A stretch of 28,185 nucleotides of DNA, from assembly GCA_027575805.1 (NCBI GenBank), contig JANBPU010000207.1, positions 1 through 28,185 of the forward strand, given 5' to 3'. The translations under genes and the position numbers were made by a program. Positions 1 to 8,818 of this stretch are shown one piece after another (the stretch's first letter is position 1; each line of letters starts with the position of its first letter). The notes beneath the pieces were generated by a model. The model searched no databases. It worked only from the letters and a program-made list of their open reading frames with translations, and was not told where the DNA came from. The DNA is from Mycoemilia scoparia (lineage: Eukaryota > Kickxellomycota > Kickxellomycetes > Kickxellales > Kickxellaceae).

Positions 1-27
1 TAATCGAACTTTAGAGTAGGATATTAA

Positions 28-148
28 ATATGGATCATAATTTTTGAAGGGTGACTTTTGGTGGCTAAAGATCATACGGGCTACTACAGCCAAATTGGTG
101 ATCACAGCCTGTTAGCAAATGGTCACCCTTCAAAAATTATTACACATA
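28..148. repeat. MITE-like hairpin element, copy A
   Basis: This is a ~121-bp element whose ends are near-perfect inverted repeats. The left end reads ATATGGATCATAATTTTTGA and is followed by AGGGTGAC. The right end carries the complement, CACCCTTCAAAAATTATTAC, followed by ACATAT. The interior contains CAGCCAAATTGG-type sequence shared with other copies in the window. No open reading frame fits inside, so it is a non-autonomous element. It directly abuts copy B and shares the terminal ATATG with it. Confidence 0.75.
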
Positions 149-268
149 TGGGTGATAATTTTTGAAGGGTGAAAGTTTACTAGTAAAACTGGACATCCAT
201 TTGGCTGTGATTTCCCCTATAATCAGCAGTCACCAAAATTCATTCTTCAAAAATTATTGCCCATATGG
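145..268. repeat. MITE-like hairpin element, copy B
   Basis: This ~122-bp element has terminal inverted repeats of about 26 bp (ATATGGGTGATAATTTTTGA at left, TTCAAAAATTATTGCCCATA at right). The internal block TAAAACTGGACATCCATTTG recurs as its reverse complement in copies F and G near 27.3-27.8 kb. Copies B and F are almost identical over their whole length when one is reverse-complemented, which suggests recent spread. The boundary with copy C is shared. Confidence 0.8.
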
Positions 269-389
269 ATAATTATTTTTGAAGGACTACTAATTTTCGC
301 TAGTAGGTCAGGTTTCATTATGTATATTGGTCAGTCTATATTATCATTGATAGTATTAAGTTAGCCCTTCAAAAATAATCGCCCTTATA
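263..389. repeat. MITE-like hairpin element, copy C (diverged)
   Basis: The terminal inverted repeats are conserved (ATATGGATAATTATTTTTGA followed by AGG at left; CCCTTCAAAAATAATCGCCC at right). The interior is unlike that of the other copies and lacks the CAGCCAAATGG block. It is either a sub-family or a strongly diverged copy. It starts on the ATATGG that ends copy B. Confidence 0.6.
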
Positions 390-928
390 CTTCATATTTC
401 AATATTATTTAAAGCGACTTATAAAAATAAGAGTGGAGAAAAAACTCAAAGTGGATAGACGAAGGAGTGGGTAAAAAGCTATATAATCGAATATGTGAGC
501 AGCTATTATATTGTAGAATAAAATGAGATAATCTTTATGGTATGCGAATCATAGAGATGGATTTTCGCTTACACTTATTAACATGGATCCACTACTTGTG
601 ACAACTTTAACATCAACAACGATCCTGATCTTATGTGATGGATAATGGGTGGTGGTGATGATGATGGTGATCTGGATGAGATTGTCTTGGATATACACAT
701 ACAGAAACCGCGCTCAATAGATAAGGAAAAGAAAATCTCATCTGGAATTACACACGACAACAACAACAATAATAATAATAACGAAGCATCTAGACAATCC
801 TTTGTTGATTAATTAATACACAGTGGTGAAATAAAGAAAGAAATAGAACCAAAATAATGAGAGGTATGATTAAAATGGTGGTAGTAGTGGAGATGTCGAT
901 AACGATACTCTTGGAAACATATTCGGGA
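390..928. other. Non-coding stretch downstream of the first CYSTM-like gene
   Basis: This AT-rich stretch holds short CAT/ATC and CAA/AAT trinucleotide runs (about 640-680 and 758-780). Short minus-strand frames exist here but lack supported splice sites. I treat it as the 3' flank of the minus-strand gene ending at 929. Confidence 0.4.
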
Positions 929-1766
929 TTAGCGTCCTTTAGCCACTTGAGACACCAAAAAGCAACAACACAGAGAAGCCAAGAGTCTATATACAAATAA
1001 GAATTACATATTGATTTAGTTTGATAACACTATACCCTATAATGCTGTAGTTTCAAATGTATGGATGTTGTTTCAATTCCATGTGAAAAAAAAACTAGTG
1101 ATATCATCGAACTTACGCTTCTAAGCCACCACCTCCATGTTTCGCACCATTGCCAGCACCTTGGTTTTGGTAATTTGGTCGCGGGGTATACATGTGGCTC
1201 TGTTCCTTGGGTGGCAAAGATGAATGGTGGTTGTAATAGCTACCCGGTGGCGCCAATCTCGGATTGTAAAATGATGCATTTTCTCCATAAATTTGTAGCT
1301 GCTGAGGTGGAGACATATATTGACCCTTACTGTCATAGTATTGATTGGTAGGTTGATGGCCGGCAAAATGTGCGGGAATTGAGCGTGGGGCTGGTGAAGA
1401 ATACCCAGGAGGTGATGACAGACCACGAGCATTGTTGTAGTTCAAGGCTGATAGTGGAGGTACAACATGAGAAGAAGCTGGATACGTATCCATCATCCCA
1501 TCTACGTCTGGACCATTGTTTGTGGACATACCTTGGTGGTTGGTATGAGATGAATAGTCGTTTTGAGAGTCCATATTTTCTATTTCAGGAGGGTGGCTAG
1601 AAAATGGTGTGCCATGGCTGCCTGCACTTGTCTCTATATCGACTTGCTGCTGCTGGTGTTGGTTATAATGTTCGTTGGACGCCTGTTCTTGTTCTTGGTT
1701 CTTTTGTAGTCTGTTATGTAGCAAACCAAGTGCATACGGTGGGGGAAGACTCGAAGAGTAAGACAT
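929..1766 (-). CDS. Q/N/P-rich protein with a cysteine-rich C-terminal segment (CYSTM-like), two exons
   Basis: Exon 1 is 1117-1766 and exon 2 is 929-986, separated by a 130-nt intron with a GTAAGT donor and a TATATAG acceptor; the frame is kept and the product is 235 residues. Residues 1-215 are hydrophilic and rich in Gln, Asn, Pro, Ser, Tyr and His, hence probably disordered. The second exon adds LLASLCCCFLVSQVAKGR, a short hydrophobic stretch with three adjacent cysteines, before the stop. In CYSTM-type proteins a disordered N-terminus precedes a C-terminal membrane segment with a Cys run, and they are linked to the plasma membrane and stress tolerance. Without the intron the frame stops at once after the Gly-rich end, so the intron is what makes sense of it. 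The assignment rests on layout, and the Cys run is short for the family. A gene of related design lies at 3009-3435 on the same strand. Confidence 0.55.
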
Positions 1767-2362
1767 AGCTGGATGAGAAATTAGCGAAAAGGCGTTTATA
1801 AGTATATAGGATAGATGAACAGAGAATACAAATGGGCGAACTTAGAATACAAGTTAACAAGCTAAAGAGGGATGACAATACATATGGCGGACATCCCTGT
1901 GTCTAAATACCATATTTGTATGTATTTCTATGTAAGTAGATACCATCTTGTATAAGGGTACCATCCGTGCTTGGCTTGAAAAACGATGATGTTGCTAGAC
2001 CTTGAATAAAAATATACACATAGATAGTCAATGCACTCTTGCATTTATATTGTACACAACTGCAGAGACACGAGACATCTCAACAAGACATGGTCGGATA
2101 ATACACGTATGTAGAGACATATACTCGATTATTAATGCCAACCTTAGCAAATTAGCGCTTTTGCTTTACATCGAAATCTTTATGTCATCCGAACTCACAT
2201 AGAACATAGCATCATTTACATCATACAAAAGCGCCCAGTATAATATTAACAATAATGATTACAATTATAGATGGATAGAAGCAACTGGTAGTTGGAGTTA
2301 TAGATAAAAAACACAGAAAATTACCATAAATAGTTTAATGGGAAAAAGCGGCATTTCATATA

Positions 2363-2502
2363 ATATGTGAAATTTCACTAATAATCGAATCAATATTAGA
2401 CAGGGATGGGTCCCTATCACACTTTGGCCCAATCATCAGACATTTGATATGCAACTCCTGGGAACCCATCTTGCCTAAGGCCTTGTGAACTTTGATCATA
2501 TC
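2363..2502 (+). repeat. Repeat family 2, copy 1
   Basis: This ~140-bp sequence shares an ordered series of blocks with copies 2 and 3: ATATGTGAAATTTCACTAAT, then a GGGATGGGTCC-type block, then GGCCCAATCATCAGACATTT, then CCTAAGGCCTTGTGAACTTT followed by GATCATAT. There is no terminal inverted repeat and no ORF. Its nature is unknown: a short interspersed element or a conserved non-coding RNA gene are both possible. Confidence 0.55.
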
Positions 2503-2668
2503 GCCACTATTGTTGTTGTGTGCAAGATACCTGATTATTTAAAATAAGGGGGTAAAAGGTTCAATACAGCTCCAACCACTACACAAAAACAAAGCAGAGC
2601 GATACATGTTATATTTGAGCGGGTGGATGATACAAGGCTACTACGGATGAGATGTGCTTGCATGCGGT

Positions 2669-2797
2669 CAGATTTCACTTGGGATCAAATGCAAGGTAGA
2701 TAGAAATGGGCATTCAGGTTATGGCCTAACGATCAGCCATTTCATATCCAGATCCTAGGGCCCATGTTTGTCTAAGGCCTTGGGAGCTTTGACCATA
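2669..2797 (+). repeat. Repeat family 2, copy 2
   Basis: This diverged direct repeat of copy 1 has blocks in the same order: AGATTTCACTTGGGATCAAA, TAGAAATGGGCATTCAGG, GATCAGCCATTTCATATCCA, and CTAAGGCCTTGGGAGCTTTG followed by ACCATA. The order and spacing of matches make chance unlikely, although each single block is imperfect. Confidence 0.55.
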
Positions 2798-3008
2798 CTT
2801 ATAATTGGAAGTAGTCTTCTGGGCATTGCTATAATCACATAGTGATAGTTTATTTCTTATTTGTTGTGGCAAATCTGTGATATGGAGTCACCATCATCAG
2901 TTTAAAAGGCAAAAAGCTATGGGTTGTTGCTCATTTTCAGCCTGGACCCACCCATACACAGCCACCTCATTCCTGATCACAAGCAAAACCTGATAGTGTT
3001 TAGACATA

Positions 3009-3435
3009 CTAGCACATCATATCCAAGCCTACCAACCACAGCAATGATGCATTTAAAAGTGTCACAAGTCATCAAAAAGGAAACCATACAAAACACATGC
3101 AGCAAGTTGTAGTTAGCTCTTAATGAATATTCCATTTAATTATTTTCTGAGAGTCTGTGGATTAACGTGCATATGTCAATATTGCAGTGATACTTACAGA
3201 GCATTTCGGCACAACAGCAAAGCCCAGTACCTAGGCAACATCCAGCAGCTGGACCCATACCAGTGCTCTTGGGTGGAGGAGCTTGATGAACAACATATTG
3301 AGGTTGTTGTGGTTGATGGTATGCTGGCTGGCTATAGTATCCTCCTTGTGGGTAACTCGATGGCTGTGGGCCTTGATAATAATTTGGGTGTGGAGGTGGA
3401 GGGCCTTGGTAGTAATTGCCAGCACGGTGGTCCAT
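3009..3435 (-). CDS. Small PxYY/Q-rich protein with CYSTM-like cysteine-rich C-terminus; 3' exon tentative
   Basis: Exon 1 (3198-3435) encodes 79 residues. Repeated P/Y/Q/G blocks (PNYYQGP, GGYYSQP, QPQQPQY) are followed by the segment AAGCCLGTGLCCCAEML. This is the usual build of fungal and plant CYSTM proteins: a Pro/Tyr/Gln-rich cytosolic N-terminus and a short Cys-rich C-terminal membrane segment. A GTAAGT donor falls directly after ML. An acceptor at 3029 (GGTAG) gives a 169-nt intron and the ending CLDMMC, a good family-like end, with a total of 85 residues. Alternatives are an acceptor at 3147, giving an almost immediate stop and a 51-nt intron, or no splicing, giving 99 residues ending at 3136. 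The gene itself is fairly secure; the 3' end is not. Confidence 0.55.
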
Positions 3436-5253
3436 ATTTTGTCTGTGAATTCAAATTTGTAAAGAAATGGCGGTATATTCTTAGGGACCTGAACAGAGCT
3501 TTTAAAACTCGGAATACAATATAAACAGTCACTCAAATAAGCAGAGGGAAAGAAGGAGGGGGGAAGGCGAGGATGAGAAGAGTGACTTGAGGCGACGGTT
3601 CTTGGCTTTGGCAGCCAGTAACAATCAGAACCAAACGCTCTTCTCAGGACCTACACAAACACCATGCCAAATGGCAGCAACACCATGACAACCCCATCTT
3701 CACAATACATCAAAAAAGGTACAACGGAGGGCGTTTACTGCTCGAAGGCGTTTATGTTGCTGTTTACTCAGCCTATCAAGGAGTGGAGAAAGAGTCCCTA
3801 CTACCACCAATTGGTTGTCTGGCTCACCATCGTCCCAAACTCGCCTGGTAAATATCAAAAATGGGTCAATTATGTTTTAGACTTTTGACTCTAGAACAGA
3901 AAGAGCAGCGATTGACCGCAGAAAAACATCCGGAACCCATTGGGCCCTCATTCTCCGAAAAACTAGCTTTAGTGAGCTTAAGTAAATATGCTTACAGACG
4001 TTGGTCTGTGTGTGAGTGAGTCAAAAGAAAGAATCCCCATCAAAAATGATATCTCAATCATACAACGATGATTCAAAGATAAATTGATTAATGAAGGAGG
4101 GATGGAGAAATTCAATTTTTCAATCCAGAGATACATTGCTGAGAAAGACAGGCTGGCCATTTTGTGTGTGTGTAGCCTATGACCCAAAAAGTCAAGGTCA
4201 GCTGCTCTTCATCACCGCGAATTTAACGATGGGGATGAGGCTAATATCCAGAAACCTTTATGTGTGCCACCGATATTTCCCCATTGTCCAAAAGGCGTGG
4301 TTTGCTGATGCTTACTGGGTACAATAAGCCCAAATTCAGACTAGAACACCCATTTCGATACATTTTTAGCAACCAATATTGCATTATCATTTACGATTAC
4401 TGAATTCATGCAATGCGTGGATGGAATTCCGGTATTGCGTATGGGTGTGGCTTAAGCAAAACCTTCTACATATTTATATGTATGTACTGGGGCACATACA
4501 TATAAACTCCCAGACATGCCTATCCAAGCAGGAAGAAACTATGGAAGGGAGGGAAATGAGACAAATGCTCCTATACATAGATTCAATGCCGATGGCAATT
4601 GAGGATTGGACAAAAAAAGGAACAATACCTTTTTTCAAAAACCATTGTTATCAATGATGAAAAAAAATGATGGACTCAGTTGGTTTAAAAAGGATTTGCT
4701 TATTAATTCGCACATTCCACAGGGCTACTGTTGTTCAGCAAAAAACACCCAGGCAAGGAGAGAGAGAGAGAAGAGAGAGGTTTGTATGTTTGTCCCTACA
4801 CAAACAAGAAACATGGGCAGCCAATCTGATATTTAGATATTGGCCGAAAAACGGCAGTAGCGGCAGTGTCTTGAAAAGACAGAGGATATGGCTACGGGAT
4901 CTCTGTCTCGACTCATCTCGGACTCGTCAGATGCTCCATCACACATCCAACACACCTAACACAGGTTTATTGAAAAACACATGCACATGTACACAAGTAA
5001 TAAAGAAAAGGGGTCTGCTACAGCAAGGAGTGACAGCCGAGAGGGCGTTAGTATTGTTCGTTGGATATGTCATACATCTGATACATAATCCACAAAAGGA
5101 AATCCAACTGTGCTAGGCTCCAACAAGACCTCTGGAGAGATTATAGGTTCGGCATAAGCGTGACGCCGCTTAGTTAGATCCGTAGTGCCGCTGCCCTGTT
5201 TTATTAACGAGAAAATAATACGGACATTTAGTATGGGGGTGTGAGAGCCAAGG
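3436..5253. other. Long intergenic region without a recognised gene
   Basis: These ~1.8 kb lie upstream of the minus-strand CYSTM-like gene. They contain purine-rich tracts (about 3541-3575) and an AG dinucleotide run near 4757-4782. The reading frames present are short, of poor composition and without splice support. It probably holds the promoter of the 3435 gene and the 3' flank of the 5520 gene. Confidence 0.45.
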
Positions 5254-5520
5254 TCAGTGATCGGAGCACAGCGGGCAGCGATTCTGCATGAGACAAACAG
5301 GAGTGTGAGGGGCGGTATTGTGTCTTGGCCCACGGGTTTTGCAGCAGAAGCCAGCTCCATCAGGACATGGTCGAGCAATTGGGACTGGATGTATGGCGGC
5401 GTAGTCCTGGTTACCATGATGAAATTATTTACACTGAGCGAGTGCGTAAACATGCATGGGAAATCCACTTAATGCCGCCATGACCGACCAAATGACAATC
5501 ATCACGGCCCCCACCGCCAT
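5254..5520 (-). CDS. Candidate small cysteine-rich secreted protein, interrupted by an in-frame TAA or a very short intron
   Basis: Reading on the minus strand from the ATG at 5518-5520, the first ~22 codons give a strongly hydrophobic signal-peptide-like segment (MAVGAVMIVIWSVMAALSG). The same frame reaches a TAA at 5425-5427 and then continues open for 56 codons to a TGA at 5254-5256. The part after the TAA has six cysteines within about 37 residues, arranged as one, an adjacent pair, then three singles, as in small secreted disulphide-rich proteins. Either the gene is a pseudogene with a nonsense mutation, or a 45-nt in-frame intron (donor GTTTAC, acceptor CCAG) removes the TAA; that intron would be the shortest seen here. 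The base composition is less AT-rich than the surroundings. I recognise no family and assign no function. Confidence 0.35.
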
Positions 5521-5676
5521 CAAGTATCTCCAAGCGAGATGATGTTACACTGAGGGGGCTGTTATAATACAGATAATCCTGTTAAGATCATCTGAAAAAC
5601 TCTGGTGCAACGCCCACTGTGGGATACGTCCAAACAATCGTTGCTAATACCATTATTATCACTGAGATTAGACAAA

Positions 5677-5904
5677 ATGATTGGAAGCAGTGCGGCTTTA
5701 CTGGGGTTCCTGTTATTATTTTCTCTGCCTTCTCTCTGTGCTGCGACATCCTCACAGCGGCAAATCCTCCAGCGCCATCACCAACCAGCCATTCCTAACG
5801 GCCTCCCATATCCAAATTCTGATAGAGCAAGTGTAGCTGAGTATCAGTATTTCCTTGGCACAGGGAAGATCCGACCAAAGTTTATTTTTGTATCTTGGAT
5901 TTAG
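5677..5904 (+). CDS. Candidate small secreted protein with N-terminal signal peptide
   Basis: From the ATG at 5677 (context ACAAAATG) the product is 75 residues. Residues 2-22 form a classic signal sequence, with a hydrophobic core LLGFLLLFSLPSL and a CAA|TSS-type cleavage region. The mature part is polar, with Gln/His/Pro-rich sequence and no cysteines. It might be spliced: a GTATTT donor-like site follows residue Tyr in EYQ and a TTTAG lies about 60 nt on, but neither outcome gives a recognisable domain. It is divergently oriented to the cysteine-rich candidate at 5254-5520, with ~156 bp between the two ATGs, so both could share a promoter. No family is recognised. Confidence 0.4.
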   Translation: MIGSSAALLGFLLLFSLPSLCAATSSQRQILQRHHQPAIPNGLPYPNSDRASVAEYQYFLGTGKIRPKFIFVSWI

Positions 5905-6568
5905 TGTGAGAGCCAGAGTGTGGGAGATGGGGGATATTATTATCTTCAATCTCTCGCTGGTACCAAAATTTTGCTGGCAGAATCCCTGACTTGCCATCCA
6001 CAACTACTGCGTCGGCGGGTGGATGACTTAGTATAAATCTGCCTCGCTGCCCTCCCTTCCCTAAACTTGGGATCTCACTTATGTTTCATCTGTTTCATCA
6101 GTTTTCGTCTTGAGTCTTTTCCATTTACATCATTTGAGGGCTGTGCTGGTTCATCACCTTTGCCCATCCATATTTACTACTACTACATACTCACCCTTTG
6201 TTTCTATTGACTCTTCTTCTGTGGGTGTGTGGCCCATTTTCCGTCTCCATTGATTGATTCCTCCACACCGCATCTGTCTCACTTTGAGAGTATACAGTTT
6301 CACACCTTTTCTTATAGCCATCGGGTGGAATATAGGCCATTATTATTCTCTCGGCGCTCCTTTTACTGTCTCTTCCTCCCATCTTCTCTTTATAACTATT
6401 CGCTTATTGTCCCTTATAAATCATTAAGCCGTGACCATTGTTCTCTCTGAATAGTTCCATTACTACTGATATTTCTCCACATCTTCTTCCATCACCTGTA
6501 TACTTACATACCACTCCAACCATACCCATCGCCTACCCACACCCACCCACACGCACGCGCGCGCAAAG
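5905..6568 (+). promoter_or_regulatory. Upstream region and probable 5' leader of the amino-acid transporter gene
   Basis: A TATAAAT sequence lies at 6032-6038. It is followed by ~530 bp rich in pyrimidines (many TCTT/CCTC runs) that end in a CA/CG-rich stretch just before the ATG at 6569. Long pyrimidine-rich leaders are common in strongly expressed fungal genes. The transcription start is inferred, not seen. Confidence 0.4.
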
Positions 6569-7882
6569 ATGAACAGTTTGGGCGATAAAGAGGTCAAGTC
6601 TCTTGACGAAAAGCATGACTCAAAAGAGCTGGATGGCGCTTCAGGGTCATATCTCGAAGCCTCGACGACCTCAGACGACAACGACTTCGACCCTGAACAC
6701 AACCTGCCACGGAATGCTGGCTTCATGAGCGCCTTCAGCAATGTAATCTGTATCATCATCGGTACTGGCTGTCTGCAAATTCCCTATGCATTTGCCAAGA
6801 CGGGCTGGATCGGTGTAATCATCATCGTCATCTCGGCCTTTATCGGTATGTATACTGGCAACCTAACCATCAAGTGTCTGTACTACAAACCCGGCCACCG
6901 TCTGCACAGTTTCCCTGATATCGGTCAGGCTGCATTTGGACGCATCGGGCGTTACTTTACCCTGTTTTTCAATTACTTGTATTCGCTGGGAACCACCTGT
7001 CTGTATCTAATCTTGGCTGGCCAGTTTATCAACCAGCTCCTGGTTACTCTGAACGTCGATCTCGGCAAGCGCATTTGGATTGTTATTTGCGGCGTCGTGG
7101 TTTGGATCCCCGTGGTTATTGTCAAAAATATGTCCGAGGTCGCTATTCTGGCCCTATTCGGGTTCTTGGCCTCAGTCGTGGTTATTATTTTTTCGGTTAT
7201 TCAGTCGTTCCGTTTCCCTGACATCAATGCCCACCACGATCCTGCGATTGGTGTTGGTATCCCAGTGGCCCTGTCCTCCATCGTCTTCTCGTTCGCCGGC
7301 ACTATCGTTTATCCCCACGTCGAGGCATCAATGAAAAAGCCCAAACAGTGGCCATACGTCGTTATCAGCGCGATGGTCGTTTGCTGCTCACTGTATGTGC
7401 TTATTGGCGTTGTCGGCTACTGGGCATACGGCACCACAGTAAAATCTCCGATTCTCGATACTATTCCTTCTGGCCCACTAACAACCATTGCCATCATATT
7501 GATAACTCTGCATGTCCTTTTGGCCGCCCCTATCATGCTGATGTCATACTTTTTGGAAACTGAGCGCATGCTCAATTTGAAAAAAAGGTGGAAGTGGTCG
7601 ATCTACAGAACTGTCGTTGTCATTGCTTTGACTGGCATCTCGTGCGCTATTCCTTACTTCTCGGACTTTTTGTCACTTATTGGTGCTCTTGCTACTACCA
7701 CCATGTTTTGTATTGTTCCAATTATTGGGTACCTTCGCCTTTATGGCTGGAGACGTGTGTCTTGGTACGAGATGTTGTGGATGGCCATCGTTCTTGCTAT
7801 CGGCTTGGTCGGCTGCGTATGGGGCAGCATTGATGCTATCAAGGCTCTTGTCAACGACGTACAGAACGATAAAAATCACTAA
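6569..7882 (+). CDS. AAAP-family amino-acid transporter (AVT-type), intronless
   Basis: This 437-residue multi-pass membrane protein belongs to the amino acid/auxin permease family (PF01490-type), like fungal vacuolar AVT transporters, which move neutral amino acids by proton antiport or symport. The hydrophilic N-terminus (1-48) is followed by RNAGFMSAFSNVICIIIGTG (residues 48-67), the family's first membrane helix with its G-T-G break. In all about 11 hydrophobic segments reach to residue ~425; a conserved-type FAGTIVYPHVEASMK block sits near 245-260 and a GYWAYG block in the middle. Its length is typical of the smaller AVT members, which lack a long N-terminal domain. The start is the first ATG in the frame and follows GCAAAG. 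Substrate and membrane (vacuole or plasma membrane) cannot be read from sequence. The higher GC at third positions compared with neighbouring orphan genes suggests good expression. Confidence 0.9.
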   Translation: MNSLGDKEVKSLDEKHDSKELDGASGSYLEASTTSDDNDFDPEHNLPRNAGFMSAFSNVICIIIGTGCLQIPYAFAKTGWIGVIIIVISAFIGMYTGNLTIKCLYYKPGHRLHSFPDIGQAAFGRIGRYFTLFFNYLYSLGTTCLYLILAGQFINQLLVTLNVDLGKRIWIVICGVVVWIPVVIVKNMSEVAILALFGFLASVVVIIFSVIQSFRFPDINAHHDPAIGVGIPVALSSIVFSFAGTIVYPHVEASMKKPKQWPYVVISAMVVCCSLYVLIGVVGYWAYGTTVKSPILDTIPSGPLTTIAIILITLHVLLAAPIMLMSYFLETERMLNLKKRWKWSIYRTVVVIALTGISCAIPYFSDFLSLIGALATTTMFCIVPIIGYLRLYGWRRVSWYEMLWMAIVLAIGLVGCVWGSIDAIKALVNDVQNDKNH

Positions 7883-8818
7883 AATAATGGCTTCATTGCT
7901 GATATAGAGAATATTTAGATTCGTATGTATGCATTTGTCCATTGGTCAGCTAGCCTGGCATCTTATTGCTATTACTGTTGGTGGTGGCATCTCCTTACAT
8001 CTATCCAATTTATCCACCCACCCATATATACTACCTCTACTATTATTACAAAAACTACTACTACTACTACTACTGCTGCTGCTGCAGTCCTTCACAAGGT
8101 CCCATCTAGTGGTTTTTTATTATTACTATTCCTCTTTCTGTATTGCTTATTGTCACTCCTCTTCCTCCATGCCTCATAAGCATGGCTTTATTTTATACCA
8201 GCATCTAACCAAATACGTGTTGCGTGTTGCTTCATTTATACTCGATTTGTAAAGTAGTATTATTCAATATTTTATAAACTGCAAGGCTTTTGTTATTTTT
8301 AACTTCATATATATGGTCTAATTTTTAGTTCATCAATACATCATAGTCTTGTAATAATGTATAAAAACGTCACTGATCAATTCGCTGTTTTAATATCTAT
8401 ATTTGGGATAATATTATGAAGCCATTTATACAAATAAAGTAGGATCAAAAAATATGCTAAGGTCCTTTTATGTATTACAGCTTTGCACGCATGTTTTATC
8501 AAAGATTTTATTTGTTAATTTACTTGTACACATGATGTATAAATAGTATAGATGTTAAAAGCCAAGATCGCACTTTGGATAATCTGGCTGGTCTATGGTA
8601 TTAAGGTGAAGCTTGGCATCTATCAACGCTACAATGTGATTGTCATCTGTTACCATGTTATACAAAAAAACACAAATTAGACTAGACCCCTAGAAAAGAA
8701 TGATGATAACTGTTACAAATGATCGTCGGTCCTAATAAGGAGTTCGCTCATCAATTTTTTTCGTTTGGAAGAAAATGGTGTTTCTGTTAAGCAAAAAAGA
8801 CGAGTATAGATGTTATGG
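7883..8818. other. Convergent 3' region between the transporter and PEX10
   Basis: The stretch contains a CTA/CTG triplet run (about 8055-8087) in the presumed 3' UTR of the transporter and an AATAAAG polyadenylation-like signal near 8434. A small minus-strand ORF of 33 codons (8555-8656) has protein-like composition but cannot be joined to an exon; it is reported as a finding. No other gene is seen. Confidence 0.4.

Larger units (their letters stand above)
1767..3008. other. Intergenic region containing two copies of repeat family 2
   Basis: No convincing gene is seen. It is the probable promoter region of the minus-strand gene starting at 1766 and contains two diverged direct repeats, described separately at about 2363 and 2669. 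Confidence 0.5.

Noticed and set aside
3664..5116. Several overlapping plus-strand open frames of 70-150 codons
   Set aside because: Composition is random-like, the frames overlap each other, no splice sites connect them, and no motif is recognisable.
5425..5427. TAA as a reassigned sense codon or programmed readthrough
   Set aside because: TAA, TAG and TGA all serve as ordinary stops in the secure genes of this window, so a changed code is excluded; readthrough has no context evidence here beyond the frame being open.
7080..8252. Long alternative frames overlapping and following the transporter gene on both strands
   Set aside because: They are shadows of the conserved transporter frame and of its triplet-rich 3' flank.
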